A stretch of DNA of 64,000 bases from Owenia fusiformis (Eukaryota > Annelida > Polychaeta > Sabellida > Oweniidae), in NCBI GenBank assembly GCA_903813345.2, contig CAIIXF020000006.1, forward strand, positions 30,300,024 to 30,364,023, given 5' to 3'. The notes below the pieces were generated by a model. It worked only from the letters and a program-made list of their open reading frames with translations. It had not been told where the DNA came from and ran no database searches. Positions within the stretch are counted from its first letter, which is position 1. Each line of letters opens with the position of its first letter. Positions 46,856-60,440 of this stretch are shown here, in pieces. The translations under genes were made by a program, and so were the position numbers.

Positions 46856-48836
46856 AACAGAGAAAGGAATCCTCATTAGCAATGACACTTGGAGAAATTA
46901 CCATAATATGTATCCTACCCACAATTTGTTACATTCCATGATAGAGTAAGGTGCATAAAATTAAAATTCCTATAAAAATTTAAACTTGGTATATTTCACC
47001 CCTTAGAAATATATCCACCATTGTAGAAACTTATACATTCCATTGAAGGAGCTAGAACTCAAAAAGTGTGCCTTTAACAGTATTTAGATTTCATGTACTA
47101 GGAAATCTGGATGACTTACCATCAGTGCAACACATTCCCTGCATAACATTTGATTGTGTCTACTATTGTAACATATTTGCTCAGCCATTCTTTGACTAGC
47201 TCATTATGACAGACATTGACTAGAATATTTGAATAAATTTGTTTTCAGGGATATGAAACAAGAGCAGTGGTAGCACCACAGCTTTCTTAGAATTATTTGT
47301 ATATGTGTACATATAATTGTACATAGTCTATATTGTACATAAACATAAAGAATTTCAAGTGCCAAATTAACATGTAGGATATTCAATAGGAAAAAATTTA
47401 TTTCATTTATTTTGAGAATGCTCATTAGATGTTGATCCTTATGTAGTTATGAAAGTGCATCAGTATACCGTAATTGAATTTTTTGTTGACTATAATGTAT
47501 GGTCAAAAATATTTTGACTTCATATAATGATAAGATTGCTTGGAGATTTTTAAATAATTTTCAAATCCAAATATTGTTCTTGCCTCATTATTTATTTAAG
47601 TCATTGAGTAATGAAATGATGAGCAGTTGGATGAATTTATATTGAATGAGCAAGGTGTTGTTACACCCCTCTCCATAAGTTTGGAAACGGAAAGTCCCCT
47701 TTGGGTAACATGTCAAAGCTTGCTCATGCTTGTTTGATTGAAGTTTGCAAACTTTATTCCTCAATTATGAGGTCAGAAAATGATGTAATTTTGAAAATTG
47801 CCAAAGCTAGACAGCTTTGACATATGGCTCAAAAGTGGACTTCCAGTTGCCAAACTTTAAAAGGGGGGTGTACGTGTATATCACATTTTTAGTTAATGTT
47901 GTACATTATATAAGTTATTATAATAAATTTTGTATTTTTAAACTCTTGTATGATTTTGAATTGTATACATATTTAAACAAAGTCGATTTTGAGGAGTTTT
48001 CAGATTTTGGGAGGGATTAATTGTTTGTTGCTCTGAGAATTTCTGAGAAAATGCTTTTTCAAAAAGAGTTTCAAAATGAAAAATATAACACCATTATGAA
48101 AAGATAACTCCAGTATGAAAAGATAACTCCAGTATGAAAAGATAACTCCAGTATGAAAAAATAACTACAGTATGAAAATATTTATGATATTTGTTTCTTA
48201 GTAGCACCCTCCCATATGCATAACTGGAGCCATCCTGGATTAAAAAAGAACTCCAGAATTTTGAGTTGAATTTATTAACCAATAGGTACTACGTAACATA
48301 TTCATTTCATAAAAATACCAAAATGTGTCAAAATGCATATTTTGTTATTACATGTATATTATTATAAGTCCCCATCCCTCTCCACTTTCTGAAGGGAGAT
48401 AATAGAGAGGGCAAGGGTACAGGGTCTTAATGCTCGATATGAAGTACTCCTTTTGTAAAGTGAAATTAATTTAGCAAAATATTTCTGCTTTCATGCTGCC
48501 GATTACTCCGTAAATGTTACGCTCTTATGGCTCATTTGAACGACATAAGTTATTACTAATGAAGAGATTAGTTCATTCCGCCAGTCATTTCACATGACGT
48601 TTCCTCATAATAGCGATAACCTATGATAACTCCCTTTCCAAGCTGATAAAATACTTTGCAAAATCAGTATTTTATCATAGACTATGTACTTGTTATGGGT
48701 TCAGAAAAATCTGTCTAAATTGCATCTTGAGCTGGTGCTACACATTCAGATATTTTGGGATATCCAAGAATGCTAGAGGAAAAGTGTTCAAATCATGTGC
48801 AGTCTTTTACTGTTGTTCACACTTTGTTACATCAGA
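46856..48836. other. 3' flank of the SRCR-ZP gene, no further gene seen
   Basis: AATAAA motifs occur near 47232 and 47922 and could be poly(A) signals. Four copies of GATAACTCCAGTATGAAAA lie at about 48101-48175. Otherwise AT-rich and featureless. Confidence 0.45.
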
Positions 48837-49066
48837 AATTATACTTCCTAATGCTATTGTATGTAATGCCATTGTACTGAATGTCATTGTATGTAATGCC
48901 ATTGTACTGAATGCAATTGTATGTAATGCCATTGTACTGAATGCCATTGTATGTAATGCCATTGTACTGAATGTGACTGTATGTAATGCCATTGTACTGA
49001 ATGCCATTGTATGTAATGCCATTGTACTGAATGTCATTGTATGTAATGCCATTGTATCTTATGATA
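48837..49066. repeat. Minisatellite, 30-bp unit made of two 15-mers
   Basis: About seven copies of ATGCCATTGTACTGA plus ATGTCATTGTATGTA. Open in several frames on both strands only because 30 is a multiple of three. Confidence 0.92.
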
Positions 49067-50262
49067 AAGTTTTCATATGACAATATTCAAACATGAACAT
49101 GATCCAACATTTGTACTTGCAAATAAACCCTTTGTAATATAGGGGCACAGCACTTGGTATGTTGGCTATAGACAGGGACTTTAATATTTTGGATGCTGCC
49201 CTTTGTATTGTTAGAGACCACATTATAACACAAATTATTGGTGTTAAAATAAGCAAGCTGTTATGCAGAAAGTGAGTTATTAGAAGAATCTTGTACAACC
49301 TGTACCTCACCAGGTAATTTGCTAATTCTTGCAAAATATGATACCTCGCTAAACTTGAGATTGCCCTTACAATATTTTGATTGGTCTAAAATCAAATAAG
49401 CTTAATTTAAGTGCACTCATATAAGATTTTATTCGTTATCGAGGAATATTAAGGGTAATTCATGAGGTTATCAGTGTTATTTCTTGTAAGGGTGTTTTTC
49501 TTATTATTATTTATTGTAAGGGTGATAAGCATCATCTCATATGTTTTGCACTAAAAATAATAGCTTTCATTTAGGGTTGGGTGGTAAAGTGTTGTTTTTG
49601 AACTTTGAAAAATATCACACTTTCAAAAAATGTTCATTAAGGCCCGGGCATTAAGGGTGGGAGGTCTCATACTTAACAAAATAATTACCTGTATTTTGAG
49701 GGAAACTTTTGAGGCAACCCCTTACACCTGCCTGAGACGGCTATTATCACATGGAAAAAACATGCTTCAGTCGACATTTTGTAGTTTGTACCTCCAAAGT
49801 TTGTAGTTTGTACCTCAGCGCCTGTTTGAAGTTTTACAGTTGTGTTCAGAAGGGTATCTCTCCCTTACAAAATATTACATTGTGGTTACAGCGAATCAAG
49901 GCATACTAGACCATGGTCCATGAGTTGAGAAGTGCTGTTCAATATTCAATGAATTGCTTATGTATTAATTTAGAAATATCAGTGTGCATCTAACATGTCT
50001 AATTTCTCCGTATCTTTCTTGGTATACTAGTATCTTTGACTATGGTGATATTTTGTAAGGGTTACTGCTTGCTTTTTGCATCTTACTCATTCATACATCG
50101 TGAGAAAGTAAAATCCATATCATCTATGGACTGACATGTTTCAGTCGCTTTATTTCAGCTATGACTTTATTTAAGATAAAATATTTATTTTAATATCGCA
50201 GAGTGTAGATTGCATTCGTGGGATCAAGTAATCTCTGAAGATTCCGAATAAAATCTCATTGA
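49067..50262. other. Intergenic, no gene seen
   Basis: AT-rich sequence without convincing exons or repeat ends. Confidence 0.4.
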
Positions 50263-50345
50263 ATGGATTATAGAGTCGAACAACTGCAGCTACTGGACTC
50301 TGACAGCCCCGACTACAACTCTCGATCATATCGGTGTAATACTAT
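50263..50345 (+). CDS. Candidate first coding exon of an unidentified plus-strand gene
   Basis: ATG opens MDYRVEQLQLLDSDSP then DYNSRSYRCNT and runs to ACTAT|GTAAGTCTTGG, a strong donor in phase 2. GC content and codon mix are richer than the surroundings. The start resembles the cytoplasmic N terminus of a membrane protein, but no family is recognised. Possible continuing exons in matching phase are 53847-54045 and 57702-57748 (see findings); the real partner may lie beyond the window. Confidence 0.35.
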
Positions 50346-52286
50346 GTAAGTCTTGGTTCCCGATAGCAGGCACAAAAAAAGGAGTTCTCCCACGTCAAAT
50401 GATAATGGTTGGATTTACTACATCACTATTTTCTCTGCCTTAGAGAATTGTTTCTGCACAGGGGATATATGTGTAATGAAACAATGGAATTTTGTTTGTT
50501 ACTGTAATGGAGAAATCTAGCTATTAGGTAAGTTTTGTTTGCTTATAATTAATTTATACTGGTATGTTTGTCCATAGCTATGCTTTCTTATATTGTTTAT
50601 GTATGTGCAATATAAAAAAATATAATTAGATTGGGGTTACAGTGATCTCCCAATGGTTTTTTCTCAAAATGGCTCTAAATTCTAATTATACAAGCTTTAG
50701 TAAAAATGTTTCAATATTTCACCCATTTAACTGAGTCCAGGATTTTCAATGGGGTGGTATGCAATTTTCAGATGTGCAACGCCCAGTTGGCTTAATATTG
50801 GGAAGAACACTGGATTAAGTTCACCCACTCTTCATTTAGTGTGATCAATGAGGTCATATTTGTAAGGAAGCCATTCCAGGAAAACATGAATTAGAATTCA
50901 TGAAATTCTGTTGTCATTCATGGTATCACCATGGCAACAATCAGAAAGACAATTGAATTTTGAATGGTAATTCACCTTTTGCAAGAAACTGTTTCTATGG
51001 CAAATACATGAATAATTTATAACCGATCCTTCTGTTGTAGGAATGGAAAAACAAGTAAAATCTGTCTGTCTGTCCCTCTGTCTGATTACACAATTATGCT
51101 ATATACTCAGAGCATTTAAATTATGTCATTTCCAAAATTTGATTCAGGCAACAAGTGGCATCTCAAAAAACAATCAATTGTCAAAACTCATTTTTGGTTC
51201 TCAGTTATTAGGCTTTTTAGAAGTTTTCATGAATAATTGTTCAAAATTGTTGCGACTTTTATTTTCAGAATTTTATTTTTCAGTCCATAGTATTTCAGCA
51301 ATTCGCTTTAATTTTTTCAATGGAAGATCTTAACTGATTTAATTATTTTCCGCAAAATTCTGGCAAAACCCATGTTTGCAAACTGCCAGCATATTCTTGC
51401 AATTTGTCAAAATCATTATATCACATGGTATTTGTATATTAACAATGAGGCGCCTTATTGGCTTGTTCAATGGTGTATAATCTGTTGTAAATACACGTTT
51501 ATCGCATTATGATATAATATTGCTTTATTTTACCATCATAGTCATATTTCAGCTCTAGCAGCTGCGTTTCCCATCATAAAGAGATTTGTGCCTCTGGGAA
51601 GGAAGCAGATAGAGGGAAGTTTGTGATTTATTTCATGCCTGATCTTTTCTAGAATGCTAGGTCACAGATAAATAGAGTCATGGGATTTGATTTAAATAAG
51701 TAGATACTACAAGGCATGTACTGCAATTACCCATTGTTATTTTGGCAAATTGGCCATGACAAACATTTGCCTTCATTTAATTTGGCAAATAGATGTATTG
51801 TCATTTAATTTTTTCATGGTTTTTGAGTATTTTTTGTCAAAATTGCCTAAATTAGAACATGTATCAAAGTAACCACGTTTGCATTCTTCATACATTATAT
51901 TTAACAATGAAAAATGAAATGGTAAAAACAGACATAATTATTTTGTCTAGAGGGTAGAATTTTACTGCTGGTATCTCAGGGTAGCTTGTATAGTATGTGT
52001 AACTCTTAAAACTCCAAGAACAAATAATTAAATTAATGTAAAAAAATCGATGTAATAATTGTGATTTTTTGCCCATTTGTTTCCATGCTAAAATTCTTTA
52101 TAAATGTGGTCATTTGTTTGTGATTCACAAAATTTAAGAATATTATTGAGTCTTATGGAGTATGCTTTAACAAAAAATATCTGTAACTGTTTCTAACATT
52201 TTTAACAAGTACTTTGGGTCTTTAGTTCTAGAAACTGTATTTCATTATCCACAACTTAAAAACCTCGTATTATCATAATCATTTTT
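50346..52286. other. Non-coding, possibly intronic
   Basis: If 50263-50345 is an exon, this belongs to its intron. I see no repeats with clear ends and no supported exon. Confidence 0.35.
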
Positions 52287-53487
52287 ATCCCATCGAACGA
52301 AGTTCGGAGGGATATAGGGAACGCGTCCGTCCGTCCGTCCGTCCGTACGTCCGTACGTACGTACGTACGTCTGTACGTACATCCGTCCGTCCGTCAGTCT
52401 GTCCGTCCGTCCGTCCGGGCAATAACTCAAATGCGGTTGGCCAGATTTTGTTCATATTTTGTACACATATACCCTATGGGGTTAGAAAGCCGATTTTCAA
52501 AATGGCCGCTCATTTCAAAATGGCGGCCATTTTAGTGACGATTTTACATTAATTTAGGTGCAATATGTAAAACTGTAATAGCAATATGTTTTAAATGTAA
52601 AAAATTTATAAAGGACGTTAATAATGCTACAAATGTAGATATTAAAGAAGCACATGGCAGCCATCTTGAAAAATGGCGGCCTTTACTCGTCATTTTACGA
52701 TTTTTGCTGTAACTCAAAAAGTAGTGGAGCGATTTTGTTCATATTTGGTATGTGGATACTATAAGCATTGCACACTGTCTAAAGACACTTTTGGTAGAAG
52801 GCGGCCATTTTTCAAAATGGCCGCCATTTTAATGTATTTTACTATAACTCGAAAAGTAGTGGAGCGATTTTGTTTATATTTGGTATGTGAATACTATAAG
52901 CATGGCACACTGTCCTATGACACTTTTGGTAGAAGGCGGCCATTTTGAAAAAAATTTGAAAAATGGCCGCCATTTTTACATATTTCACTATAACTTGAAA
53001 AGTAGTGGAGCGATTTTGTTCATATTTGGTATGTGAATACTATAAGCATGGCACACTGTCCTATGACACTTTTGGTAGAAGGTGGCTATTTTGAAAACAA
53101 TTTTGAAAAATGGCCGCTATTTTAACGTATTTTACTATAACTCGAAAAGTAGTGGAGCGATTTTGTTCATAATTGATATGTGAATACTTTAAGCATGGCA
53201 CATTGTCTAATAAAACTTTAGGGAGTAGTCGGCCATTTTGAAAAATGGCCACCATTTTTATGTGTGTTATTTTACAAGCATGTGTGCGATTTTTCAAAAA
53301 TTTTAGAGGTGGCTACTTAAAAGCATATTATTTCTTCTGATGACAACTTTGCTAGTGAGCAACCATTTTGAAAATGGTGGCCTTTCTGGTGTGTTGTTTT
53401 ATGATATTTGCGCTTCGTTTGTAAAAATGCCAGCCATTTCTGTTCGATGGGATTTGCTACGCTTTGGCGTTGCCGTTGTTCTGGTTA
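52287..53487. mobile_element. 1.2-kb repeat element, copy 2, of the 11437-12731 family
   Basis: Same start ATCCCATCGAACGAAGTTCG, a longer CCGT/GTAC microsatellite (52325-52418), the same ATGGCGGC-type units (about four), GTTCGATGGGAT at 53442-53453 and the same GCTACGCTTTGGCGTTGCCG tail. It lacks one internal unit compared with copy 1. The two copies are 41 kb apart in the same orientation. Confidence 0.88.
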
Positions 53488-53846
53488 TATCTGCGAAAAT
53501 TATTTTGATAAATAGAATGAGATAATAGAGAAAGGGTAAATGCCAGTTATTGGATCAGATCGATATCTATTAGCTAAATGATGTAAAACTGAATAGTAAT
53601 CTTTCTCCATTTATTATGGGGTTTATTGCATCGGCTGTGGGATAGTTTTAGGCATTATGCAAAATGTTAAGTAAATTCTTTCATTTAAAAAGTCACTAAT
53701 AATCTGGGATCTTTCTACAATTTAAAATATTGAGGTGATGGGTCAGTAAATTGAAAGTTGCCAAAATGAATTTCGTATATTGAGAAACTTGTCAATATAA
53801 AATGATTGTTTTTTTTGTGATATTCTATATACTGCTTCTACTACAG

Positions 53847-54045
53847 TCTGGTACAAAACCTCAAGAAATGCCCCAACCATTCCTTTGCTCCAACAAACAG
53901 CCACAAACAGTATTTCTGCAGCTCTGCCAAGGACTGTATATTCTATTCCAGTCACAATGGTACAACAGCTTTAATACATGTTTTTCCAATCTGTGTGGCA
54001 TACGAATGTGAACCTTATAGAGACCCTATGATGCTCTTCAGCTAA
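53847..54045 (+). CDS. Possible exon of 65 codons after acceptor TCTACTACAG
   Basis: The segment from 53847 is open for 65 codons in phase 2 (LVQNLKKCPNHSFAPTNSHK, later YFCSSAKDCIFYSSHN and CVAYECEPYRDP) to TAA at 54043. The phase fits the donor at 50345. However, other frames here are also fairly open, so the call is weak. No family is recognised. Confidence 0.25.
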
Positions 54046-54785
54046 TTCAGTCTCCTGCATACACACAAAAATACTTTTAATTGATTGAGCTGATTTTTCA
54101 TTATATGGCCCATTTTCCTAATTCGCCATAATTCTTTTGGTCTGGGGCTTAGACAGTCCATTTTATTCAAAAATTAAGGCAAGTGCTAATATTGCACTCA
54201 GCCAAGTCACTTTCCAATTCAAAATAAAGGATAACCTTACTTTTTTCAGGAAATAGTCCTGGCACTGTCAACTTTTATAAATTGAAAATATAGTGAAAAT
54301 GAGGGCACCTTGAAGTTAGTGTAATTTTGGGAACTCTACAGTAATAGCTTTGAAACATTAAAACTTCAGACAATTGGTCAATGTGGGACATTTGGTCAAT
54401 GTGGGACATTTGGTCAATGTGGGTACTTCTCCCTTAGGAGACATTGGGAGATATAAACAATCAATGAAACATATATCACAGGTTTGAAATATTTTGTATA
54501 GGATTTTCCAATTGTGTTCTATGGGAGTAAGGAGTCATTTATTATGCAGGTAATCAAATATGGGAGTAAGGGATCATTTATTGGGCAAGTTTTCAAATAT
54601 GGGAACAAGGTCAAGGCGTCATTTATTGTGGAGGTAATCAAATGTTTTATCAGAGCAAGATAAATGGGAGAGTTATACCAGGAATATATTGCCAGTCAGT
54701 GAATACAATCAAATTGTCATATATCATCTGCATTTTTTTGGAGTTGCACTTACTTGTAACTGCATTGACTAATATTCTGCAATAC

Positions 54786-54930
54786 TGTTTGTTTGTTTGT
54801 TTGTTTGATTGATTGATTGTTTGTTTGTCCATTGTTAATGTGTTTGTAATGAAAGTAAGGACACACACGTGGCTAGTACTTACTTTTTACTGGGTATATT
54901 CATCTTTTCGGTGTGTTTGTTTGTTTGTTT
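54786..54930. repeat. TTTG/ATTG microsatellites
   Basis: Runs of TTTG and GATT near 54786-54832 and again near 54915-54930. A complementary CAAA-rich run lies at about 56087-56128. Confidence 0.85.
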
Positions 54931-56489
54931 TGTCGGGACGTGACTAGCTGATTGTTTTGAATGAAGATATTCCTCCATGTTTCTAGTAATCAAAACCTCA
55001 GATTATTGTAAGCAACCTTTTTTAATTTTTCAAATTCTAAACAAATATGAATTGATAAAAATATTTTATTTATTGGTATTTGTTCTACAATTGAAACAAA
55101 TTGAAAAATCCAGTAAATACACAGGATTGCATGTCTAGAAACTGATAAATTTCCACTTGGTCAATTCTTACAAGCATTTCCTTTCAAAGCACACATGGGA
55201 ACCAGAACTTTGATATAATTGAAATAAAATGAATTACTGTGAAGTCTTGCAGCTCATTAATTCGGTTTAGGGATATCAGATGTTCAATTTTGTTATAATA
55301 TGTCCACTGAGTGTGTCTACTGAACTCTATATGGTTTATAATTCAGTTTATTAATTTTAATGACGTATATAACCACAGTACTTGAGGATAAAGTATAGAA
55401 ACTGTTATTTTGGGTGTATACAAAGAAAGATATTTAAGACCATTTTACAAATTTTCCACATCATCAGATATGCTTGCTTACTTTGGAAATCTCTCAAATG
55501 ATTCATATTTTCAATTCAAATACTGCTTTTGAAGATGACGCTAAACTAAATATTATAAGATAAAATAGATAAAATCAGGTGTATTGATACATATATTTTG
55601 ATATACAAAACTGGATTAAAAATAAATGTTGTATGGTAAGGTTGTAGAATATTAGTTTTTTAAGATGATTGATTTAGGTATTATTTACATTTCTTTTATT
55701 ACAAGTCCAAAGGATACAGCTGTATGTTTTGTATTTTTGTTTATTGATATGACAAAAGCTGTTTGAAACTTTATAGAAATGTGACATATGTACTGTTCAA
55801 ATGAATGTCATCAAAAGAATTCCGTTCTTCAGGCAAAATTGGAATAGCTAACTGTAGTGTGCTATAATTATAGTGTCTATCGACTTTTTATAGGTTTCAC
55901 AGATTTTGCAGACATTATAACAACAGTGAGTTTTGCTTGTTTTTCAGTACACACAGTAATTAACGTACATGTAATAGCAATTTTAAATGCATTGATATTT
56001 CTTATTCAATTATGAATTTTGTAGGTGTAGTGCTTTGCATTTTCATTTCAGAGCATATTTTCAGCCATCAAAGAATAATATTGCAAGTAAACAAACGAAT
56101 AAACAAACAAACGAGCAAACAAACAACCTCTTTTGAGTGTGTTACGCTATCATATGGTAGCAGATGAAATCATTTGAAAAATTCTTTGGAAAGTGGAACT
56201 CAACGTATTCATGATTCATCTAATTATATTTAGGTTACCTGTGGAGAATCCAATGATGTGAAAGCCGTTACATAAATCACTGGTGAATACGATTACCTAT
56301 ATATCACTGGTGGATGTTACATAACTTTATGTATAGACAACTGGAAACCCATAGCTTGCCTGACACATTGAAACCAGCACGCAAAGGACAGAACTAGAAG
56401 AGGTAAGCTTAAAAATGTTGACATGAAGCAATGACGTATTTATCAACTGAAATATAAGGCTAGAGTTAATTATAATAAGGATTTTTTTT
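54931..56489. other. Non-coding AT-rich stretch
   Basis: One possible untranslated exon ends at GAACTAGAAGAG|GTAAGC (about 56402), with stops in all three frames. Nothing else can be supported. Confidence 0.3.
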
Positions 56490-56760
56490 ATGTTACCACC
56501 TAAAGTGGTGACATATTGTTATTGTCTCCAACTTTTTTGTGATGTTATATTTTTCTTCCAAAACTAATTTGCCAATGCTCAGATTCTCCCCTATTTGTTA
56601 AACCTCACTGCCAAAATAAGTTTTAAGAAAAACATCGATATTTGACCCCTACTTTTATTGTGGACAGCATTTGGGGGTCAGTGTTTGGCATCTGTAACAT
56701 ATGTAACAAATGGCAGGTAGTGACAAGTGATTTTACATGTTAAAACTTTGTTAAGTTTGC
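56490..56760. repeat. TTATGTCACCACC-family repeat, copy 4
   Basis: TTATGTTACCACCTAAAGTG, GTCTCCAACTTTTTTGTGAT, TTGTGGACAGCATTTGGGGG and AACAAATGGCAGGTAGTGAC match the family described at 8436. Confidence 0.65.
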
Positions 56761-59700
56761 AGTACTAGTGGATGTTGAAGAAAATTTATTTTATTAAACA
56801 TTTTATATATTTACTATAGCCTGCTTCAACTATTATTAAAATGAGTAGAAGTCCTTTTGGGCAAATATGTTTGCAATTCAATAAAATAAATATAAAAATA
56901 TACTTGACATTATCATAAAACAAAAGTGTCCTCTCAAAGAACCATTATTCTGATATGATGTTGGAAAATCTTTGAACTTGACATGACCACTGTCAGTTTA
57001 TTTAAGTGAGTGAACAAAAATGGACAGAGTATCAAGGTGGTCATAGGCCATTCAAAGTTAATCTGTTGAGAGGCCAAATCTCAAGAGGGTGTGGGTGAAA
57101 TAATAAATTAATAAAAAGCAAAATTGCATTTATAATATTCAACAGTTACAATAAGATAATAATACGTACATAGATAGCTGCCGATAAAATAACACTGACA
57201 AACACTTAGGGTTCACATAAACGTTTTAATGAAGACAAAATTGAAGCTGAAATAAATGTAGTTTTCAATCTGGGAATTTCTTTCACTATAATAATCTAAT
57301 AGGTCACAATTTTTATGCTTCAGTTGCCATTTTGGAATCATTACAATTACACTTAAAATGTTTGTTTGTTTTCTGACAAATTCCTGAATTATAGAAGAGA
57401 GGTGACGTTAAACGTATAGCTAAGATCTAAAACAATAGGTTCTTCTCAAATATATAGTCTAGAAATATATTAGATACTTGTATAGTGGGGACAGATGGTG
57501 TTTTTTTGAATTTCTTTTTTTTGGTTGTATTGGGATTTATCATTCTTACACTTTACCACATCTGTCTCTTGCATACCTTGTCTAACTTTACAAAGGTGCA
57601 AGAAGCATGCAGAGGTGCAAGAAGCATGGCTTAAAATGATAGGATTGGTGGTTTACTGTTAATGTTTCAGATAGTTAAAGAGTGACTGGCCTCTTTTACA
57701 GTTCACAGAAAGAGGAAGAATGTACTAAGGACACCCGCTATAGTTTTGGTGAGTTGCAATTCATAAATTTTACCCTCAACAAGATCTTCACTTCATTAGA
57801 CTCTTTCAATAAGAGATAATTCTTTGATCCAGACTATGGTGTATTAACCCTATCGGCATGTTGTGTGAGCTCAAAAAATTAAGACACAACATTTCTGTAT
57901 ATGTACAATCCATTACATAGAACCACATTCGAAGCCATTAAGGATCCATTTGAGACAGTTGAGATAGGATCAGTATGAAAACTGTAAAACTAACTGTAAA
58001 TGTCAGAGGGTAATGTAACAGCTAATAGCAGAGGGTAATATAAGACTATTTGATATTATTGTGATAGGAATCTAATTGTTATACATTGTCCTATCCTTGA
58101 TTTTGTTAGTATTGATCTGAGCTTAAGTGATTGTTGATTTATGTTTCAATTTATTTTGGAATTATTGGTGTTATACGAAAATATTGCTCTGACGAGATCA
58201 TGGTGACCTTAACATTTTACCTGCTCTTGAATCTTTAATGACACTTAATTGAATATATCATGATTTAATATCCAGTTTTAAAACTCTCTAAAAGATTGGA
58301 AAATACATCAACAATCTCATCAGATTGCTACACAGTGCTCTCTCTAGGATTTTTTTGTGAAGGGTATTTTTTAGGTTACTATTTTAGGTTTTTCTTTATT
58401 TTGAGTGTAACATTTGGGGCGTTTTGGAAATCTATTTAAAGAGGCAATACTGTAGCTATCATTCTCATCCGGAATTACCATAAAAAAAGTTCAATTCATT
58501 ATGATATGTAACTTGCACAATAAAGAGACTAGGAGATAAACCTTCTTTTCTAAACCTTCTTTTAATGAATCTTGAAAAAATTCCTTTTTTGTGAAAAGTT
58601 CATTATACCTTTTATATTGAAATGGATGTATTTTTTAACATGCTTGCTAGGTTGGGATGTTTTTCAATTATATTTTTTTAGAAAAGAAGATTTTAGAAAG
58701 GAATAATATACGTATACGTAAGATACATATCATTTATAAATCAAAATAGTTTAGAGTTTCTAGTAAGAGAATTACTGCTATTTGTATTTGAACTATTAGA
58801 GGCAAACCTGGGTGTTGCTGTTACTGGGATTTAATTGGAGATACTGTGCCAGAGATTTCATTGTGTTACTTTGTTTGTCTCCCTCAGGAGTATATATCTA
58901 CATCATTGTGACATCACATGATGGTCTGTTGCCATGAGAACAAAGAAACATCAAATAAACAATTCCATAGCCCTATGTAAGAGTGAGCCTCAATACAATC
59001 TGCTTTGCTCACATTCCATATACATAATTGGCCATATAAATGAAACGTATGGATTTACCGCAATGTATTTCTTGATTCTATGTATTCAATTGTAGCACAT
59101 TAGAATAAAGATTCCCAAGAACAACTTGCTGGGTGATTCATGATGCTATTTATCATGGTCAGGCTGAGTTAAGGGCAAAATTCATGACTTTGCCCCTAAT
59201 TTTATTTATGGCCACTTTAGCAATCTAGCTATAACCCTGCCATAAGCTTACCAAGCTTGGGAACATTTGGTAGAAAATAAAGATCAATGAGGTCACTTCC
59301 TGGTCATAATTTCGGATCAGATGGTCGGAAGGTGGCGGGACACTCATAATTTTACTCTGACTACAAATATTTTTCGACGAAAATATTAATATTAAGTAAC
59401 AGGTGTATAAATGGAAATATAATGATGATATGAAGATAATCTCATGAAGCTAATCTATATTTTGTTGAATTTAATTAATGCCTTGATTCATTGACATTGA
59501 GAATATCAAAGTATATATTATATATATGATACAGTATATTAATTTTGCATAAGGAATTTAAAAAGGTCAGAATTCTATGAATTTTGAAATTGAATCAAAT
59601 TCTGAATGAAATGATGTCTTTGTTTACAGAAGTTGAATTATTGAATTATTAAGTGATTTCTTCACAATGGTTTACATTTGGATACGCTCCCTCATAACAG

Positions 59701-60304
59701 GGTAAATACCTCATTAGGAGGGCTAACTCAAATCAGAGCAAGTTCATTTGTATGCTATAACCTAATTGTCTTATCAGTCTTGTGCATAGCCCCCCAAAGA
59801 GGCTTGTGTGAATAAAGCAATGATGGGCTAAAAGGGAACAATTTCTTGTGTCTGTGTGTAAGACTGTACTGAACTGAAATACAGCCAGATACAAGTGTTT
59901 TCAGATGTTTTCCTATACTACAATAATAACAAAGGCCTCCATTGAAAAGAATTGCCATTGGGTAACTCGGTCTCATGCATAGACACATTTTTAACGAGAA
60001 GTTAATGAATTAGTTAATTAGATGAATTAATTAGCCATATTATTCTGAAATATAAAATAATTAAAATATATATAATTTGCCACCACCTTAAAATGCCATA
60101 TTAGTTACTTTACTTGCAAGATCAAAACTTTGTAAGGGCTAAAACACTTGTTTTATCCAACAGGTTCTCTTAAGGATTTGAATATTTTTCTCTTCACCAT
60201 TTGTTAATACTTGAAACAAATTAGAGAATAGACTCAGGCTCAAGTTGACCGCTAATTCTAGGGAGGTCTTGAAATAGCTACATGTAAAATGTTTTGTGCT
60301 CGTC
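56761..60304. other. Non-coding, one micro-exon candidate
   Basis: 57702-57748 (CTTTTACAG|TTCACAGAAAG to TTTTG|GTGAG) is a 47-nt open segment whose phase fits the donor at 50345, encoding SQKEEECTKDTRYSF. No other support. Confidence 0.25.
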
Positions 60305-60440
60305 ATTTTTATGTCACAAAATTTTTTGTGGACGGCGGTCTATGTTCAATGGTTGGTGTTCGGCTTGGCATTCGCCAGTCAGCGTTCAATGTCTGTAACA
60401 AATGGCAGGTGGTGACATTTTGCATGTTAATGCCTTGTAT
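60305..60440. repeat. TTATGTCACCACC-family repeat, copy 5
   Basis: TTATGTCACAAAATTTTTTG, TGGACGGCGGTCTATGTTCA and AACAAATGGCAGGTGGTGAC then ATTTTGCATGTTAATGCC match the family described at 8436. Confidence 0.65.

Noticed and set aside
48727-49083. Open frames on both strands over 48727-49083
   Set aside because: They translate a 30-bp minisatellite and are open on both strands.
52245-52430. Minus-strand frame rich in TDGRTDGR
   Set aside because: Translation of the CCGT/GTAC microsatellite.
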